Positions 63,180 to 64,000 of a stretch of 64,000 bases of DNA are shown here, piece after piece. The position numbers were made by a program, and so were the translations under genes. The notes under the pieces were generated by a model. That model made no database searches and was not told the origin of the DNA. It worked only from the letters and a program-made list of their open reading frames with translations. Source of the DNA: Hydractinia symbiolongicarpus (lineage: Eukaryota > Cnidaria > Hydrozoa > Anthoathecata > Hydractiniidae); contig NC_079883.1 of assembly GCF_029227915.1 (NCBI RefSeq), positions 992,001 to 1,056,000 on the forward strand. The letters run 5' to 3'. The stretch's first letter is position 1, and each line of letters opens with the position of its first letter.

Positions 63180-64000
63180 CCGTATAGTGAAAAGTATACA
63201 AAGAAAATACCCAGGGAGTAAACTCATTTCCAGAATGATTTTTTAAATTATCTTTTCACCACTAAAACGCATGAGACTTGTAGTTTTCAAAAATGTTTTC
63301 ACTTTTGATGAGACGCAGAATAAAAGATGTTTAATCGCCGGCAAACGAAAACCCGCGATTTCCCGTAAATCCCGGACTCGGCCCGTATAGTCAAAAGTAT
63401 ACAAAGAAAGTACCCAGGGAATAAACTCATTTCCCGAACGATTTTTTAAATTATTTTTTTACCACTAAAACGCAAGAGACTTGTAGTTTTCAAAAATGTT
63501 TTCACTTTTGATGAGACGCTGAATAAAAGAAGTTTAATCGCCAGCAAACGAAAACCCGCGATTTCCTGTAAATCCCGGGCTTGGCCCGTATAGTCGAATG
63601 TATACAAAGAAAGTACCCTGAGAGTAAACTCATTTCCCGAACGATTTTTAAATTATCTTTTCACCACTAAAACGCATGAGACTTGTAGTTTTCAAAAATG
63701 CTTTCATTTTTGATGAGACGCTGAATAAAAGAAGTTTAATCGCCGGCAAACGAAAACCCGCGAATTCCCGTAAATCCCGGACTCGGCCCGTATAGTCAAA
63801 AGTATACAAAGAAAATACACAGGGAGTAAACTCATTTCCCGAACGATTTTTTAAATTATTTTTTCACCACTAAAACGCATGAGACTTGTAGTTTTCAAAA
63901 ATGTTTTCATTTTTAATGAGACGCTTAATAAAAGAAGTTTAATCGCCGGCAAACAAAAACCCGCGATTTCCCGTAAATCCCGGGCTTGGCCCGTATAGTC
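63180..64000 (+). repeat. Fifth copy of the GTGAAAAG unit, running off the window end
   Basis: From GTATAGTGAAAAG at 63189 the sequence follows the same order as at 53910, 56143 and 60403: GAATGATTTTTT, GACGCAGAATAAAAG, AGGGAATAAAC, CGCCAGC, CTGAGAGTAAAC, AATGCTTTC, AATACACAGGG, GACGCTTAATAAAAG and GGCAAACAAAAACCC. The copy at 59795 has only the first three monomers before restarting. The array continues past the window end. Confidence 0.88.

Larger units (their letters stand above)
1..64000. repeat. Satellite DNA array, 203-bp monomer, about 315 copies
   Basis: The sequence is a head-to-tail tandem array from end to end. The landmark GGCCCGTATAGTC recurs at a spacing of 203 bp (anchor C at 61, 264, 467, 670 and so on to 63985). 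The anchors span 63,924 bp, equal to 315 periods minus 21 bp, and that deficit is accounted for by small indels and three larger rearrangements. All copies lie in the same direction and I found no inverted segment and no inserted foreign DNA. Adjacent monomers differ at several to about twenty sites, while block copies differ at few or none. Homogeneous arrays of this length are typical of eukaryotic centromeric or other heterochromatic satellites. The chromosomal location and species are not visible here, and the family is not one I recognise. Confidence 0.98.

Noticed and set aside
1-64000. CRISPR array
   Set aside because: The 203-bp units have no alternation of short constant repeat and unique spacer; variation is scattered substitution throughout the unit.
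1-64000. rDNA intergenic-spacer subrepeats
   Set aside because: Such subrepeats normally span a few kb between rRNA genes. Here 64 kb contains no rRNA sequence or unique spacer.

Overview
The whole 64-kb window is one uninterrupted tandem satellite array. A monomer of about 203 bp repeats head to tail roughly 315 times, always in the same orientation, from the first base to the last. Neither array edge is present. I see no unique flanking sequence, transposon, RNA gene or credible protein-coding gene. This organisation points to eukaryotic heterochromatin such as a centromere, pericentromere, subtelomere or sex/B chromosome. The sequence does not identify the species, and I do not recognise the satellite family.

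Monomer anatomy, counting from the C of CTTGGCCCG or CTCGGCCCG: a GC-rich head (GGCCCGTATAGTC) is followed by a variable segment (AAAAGTATAC, GAATGTATAC or GAGTATATAC). Next come an AT-rich middle (ATTTTTTAAATT), the conserved ACCACTAAAACGC, and a perfect hairpin (TCAAAAATG, TTTT, CATTTTTGA). A GAATAAAAG stretch, the palindrome GCCGGC and a cluster of regularly spaced CCC tracts complete the unit. A hand count of one consensus-like monomer gave 76 G+C of 203 (37%) and 12 CpG, against about 7 expected. Most of these CpGs also occur as TpG and/or CpA in other monomers.

The layout is a patchwork of higher-order repeats (HORs), not one uniform HOR. Blocks of 1, 2, 3, 4, 5, 6, 7, 8 or 11 monomers were copied in tandem or displaced, in overlapping layers. 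1-7 kb: older, more divergent monomers with displaced blocks about 10 and 19 monomers apart. 7-17.5 kb: a five-monomer block in three copies, a 7.5-monomer block in two, and an apparently exact 406-bp duplication. 17.5-25.6 kb: 11-monomer recurrence and an out-of-register 1,491-bp duplication with a 70-bp remnant monomer. 27-36 kb: tandem 7-mers and 5-mers. 37.7-45.2 kb: 8-mers of about 1,623 bp, very similar to each other. 45.3-53.9 kb: 7-mers, 6-mers and a block recurring 23 monomers away. 53.9-64 kb: an 11-mer, a 4-mer, a 3-mer and a unit seen five times, plus a 56-bp deletion.

Short open reading frames of 64-102 codons are by-products of the satellite. They begin at TTG, cross monomer boundaries, and cannot stay in frame because 203 is not a multiple of 3. 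The observations most worth checking are the four-CCC (minus-strand four-GGG) motif present in most monomers, the perfect hairpin, the CpG-transition pattern, and the microhomology at an out-of-register breakpoint. All comparisons were made by eye, so block boundaries are approximate (tens of bases) unless stated as exact.
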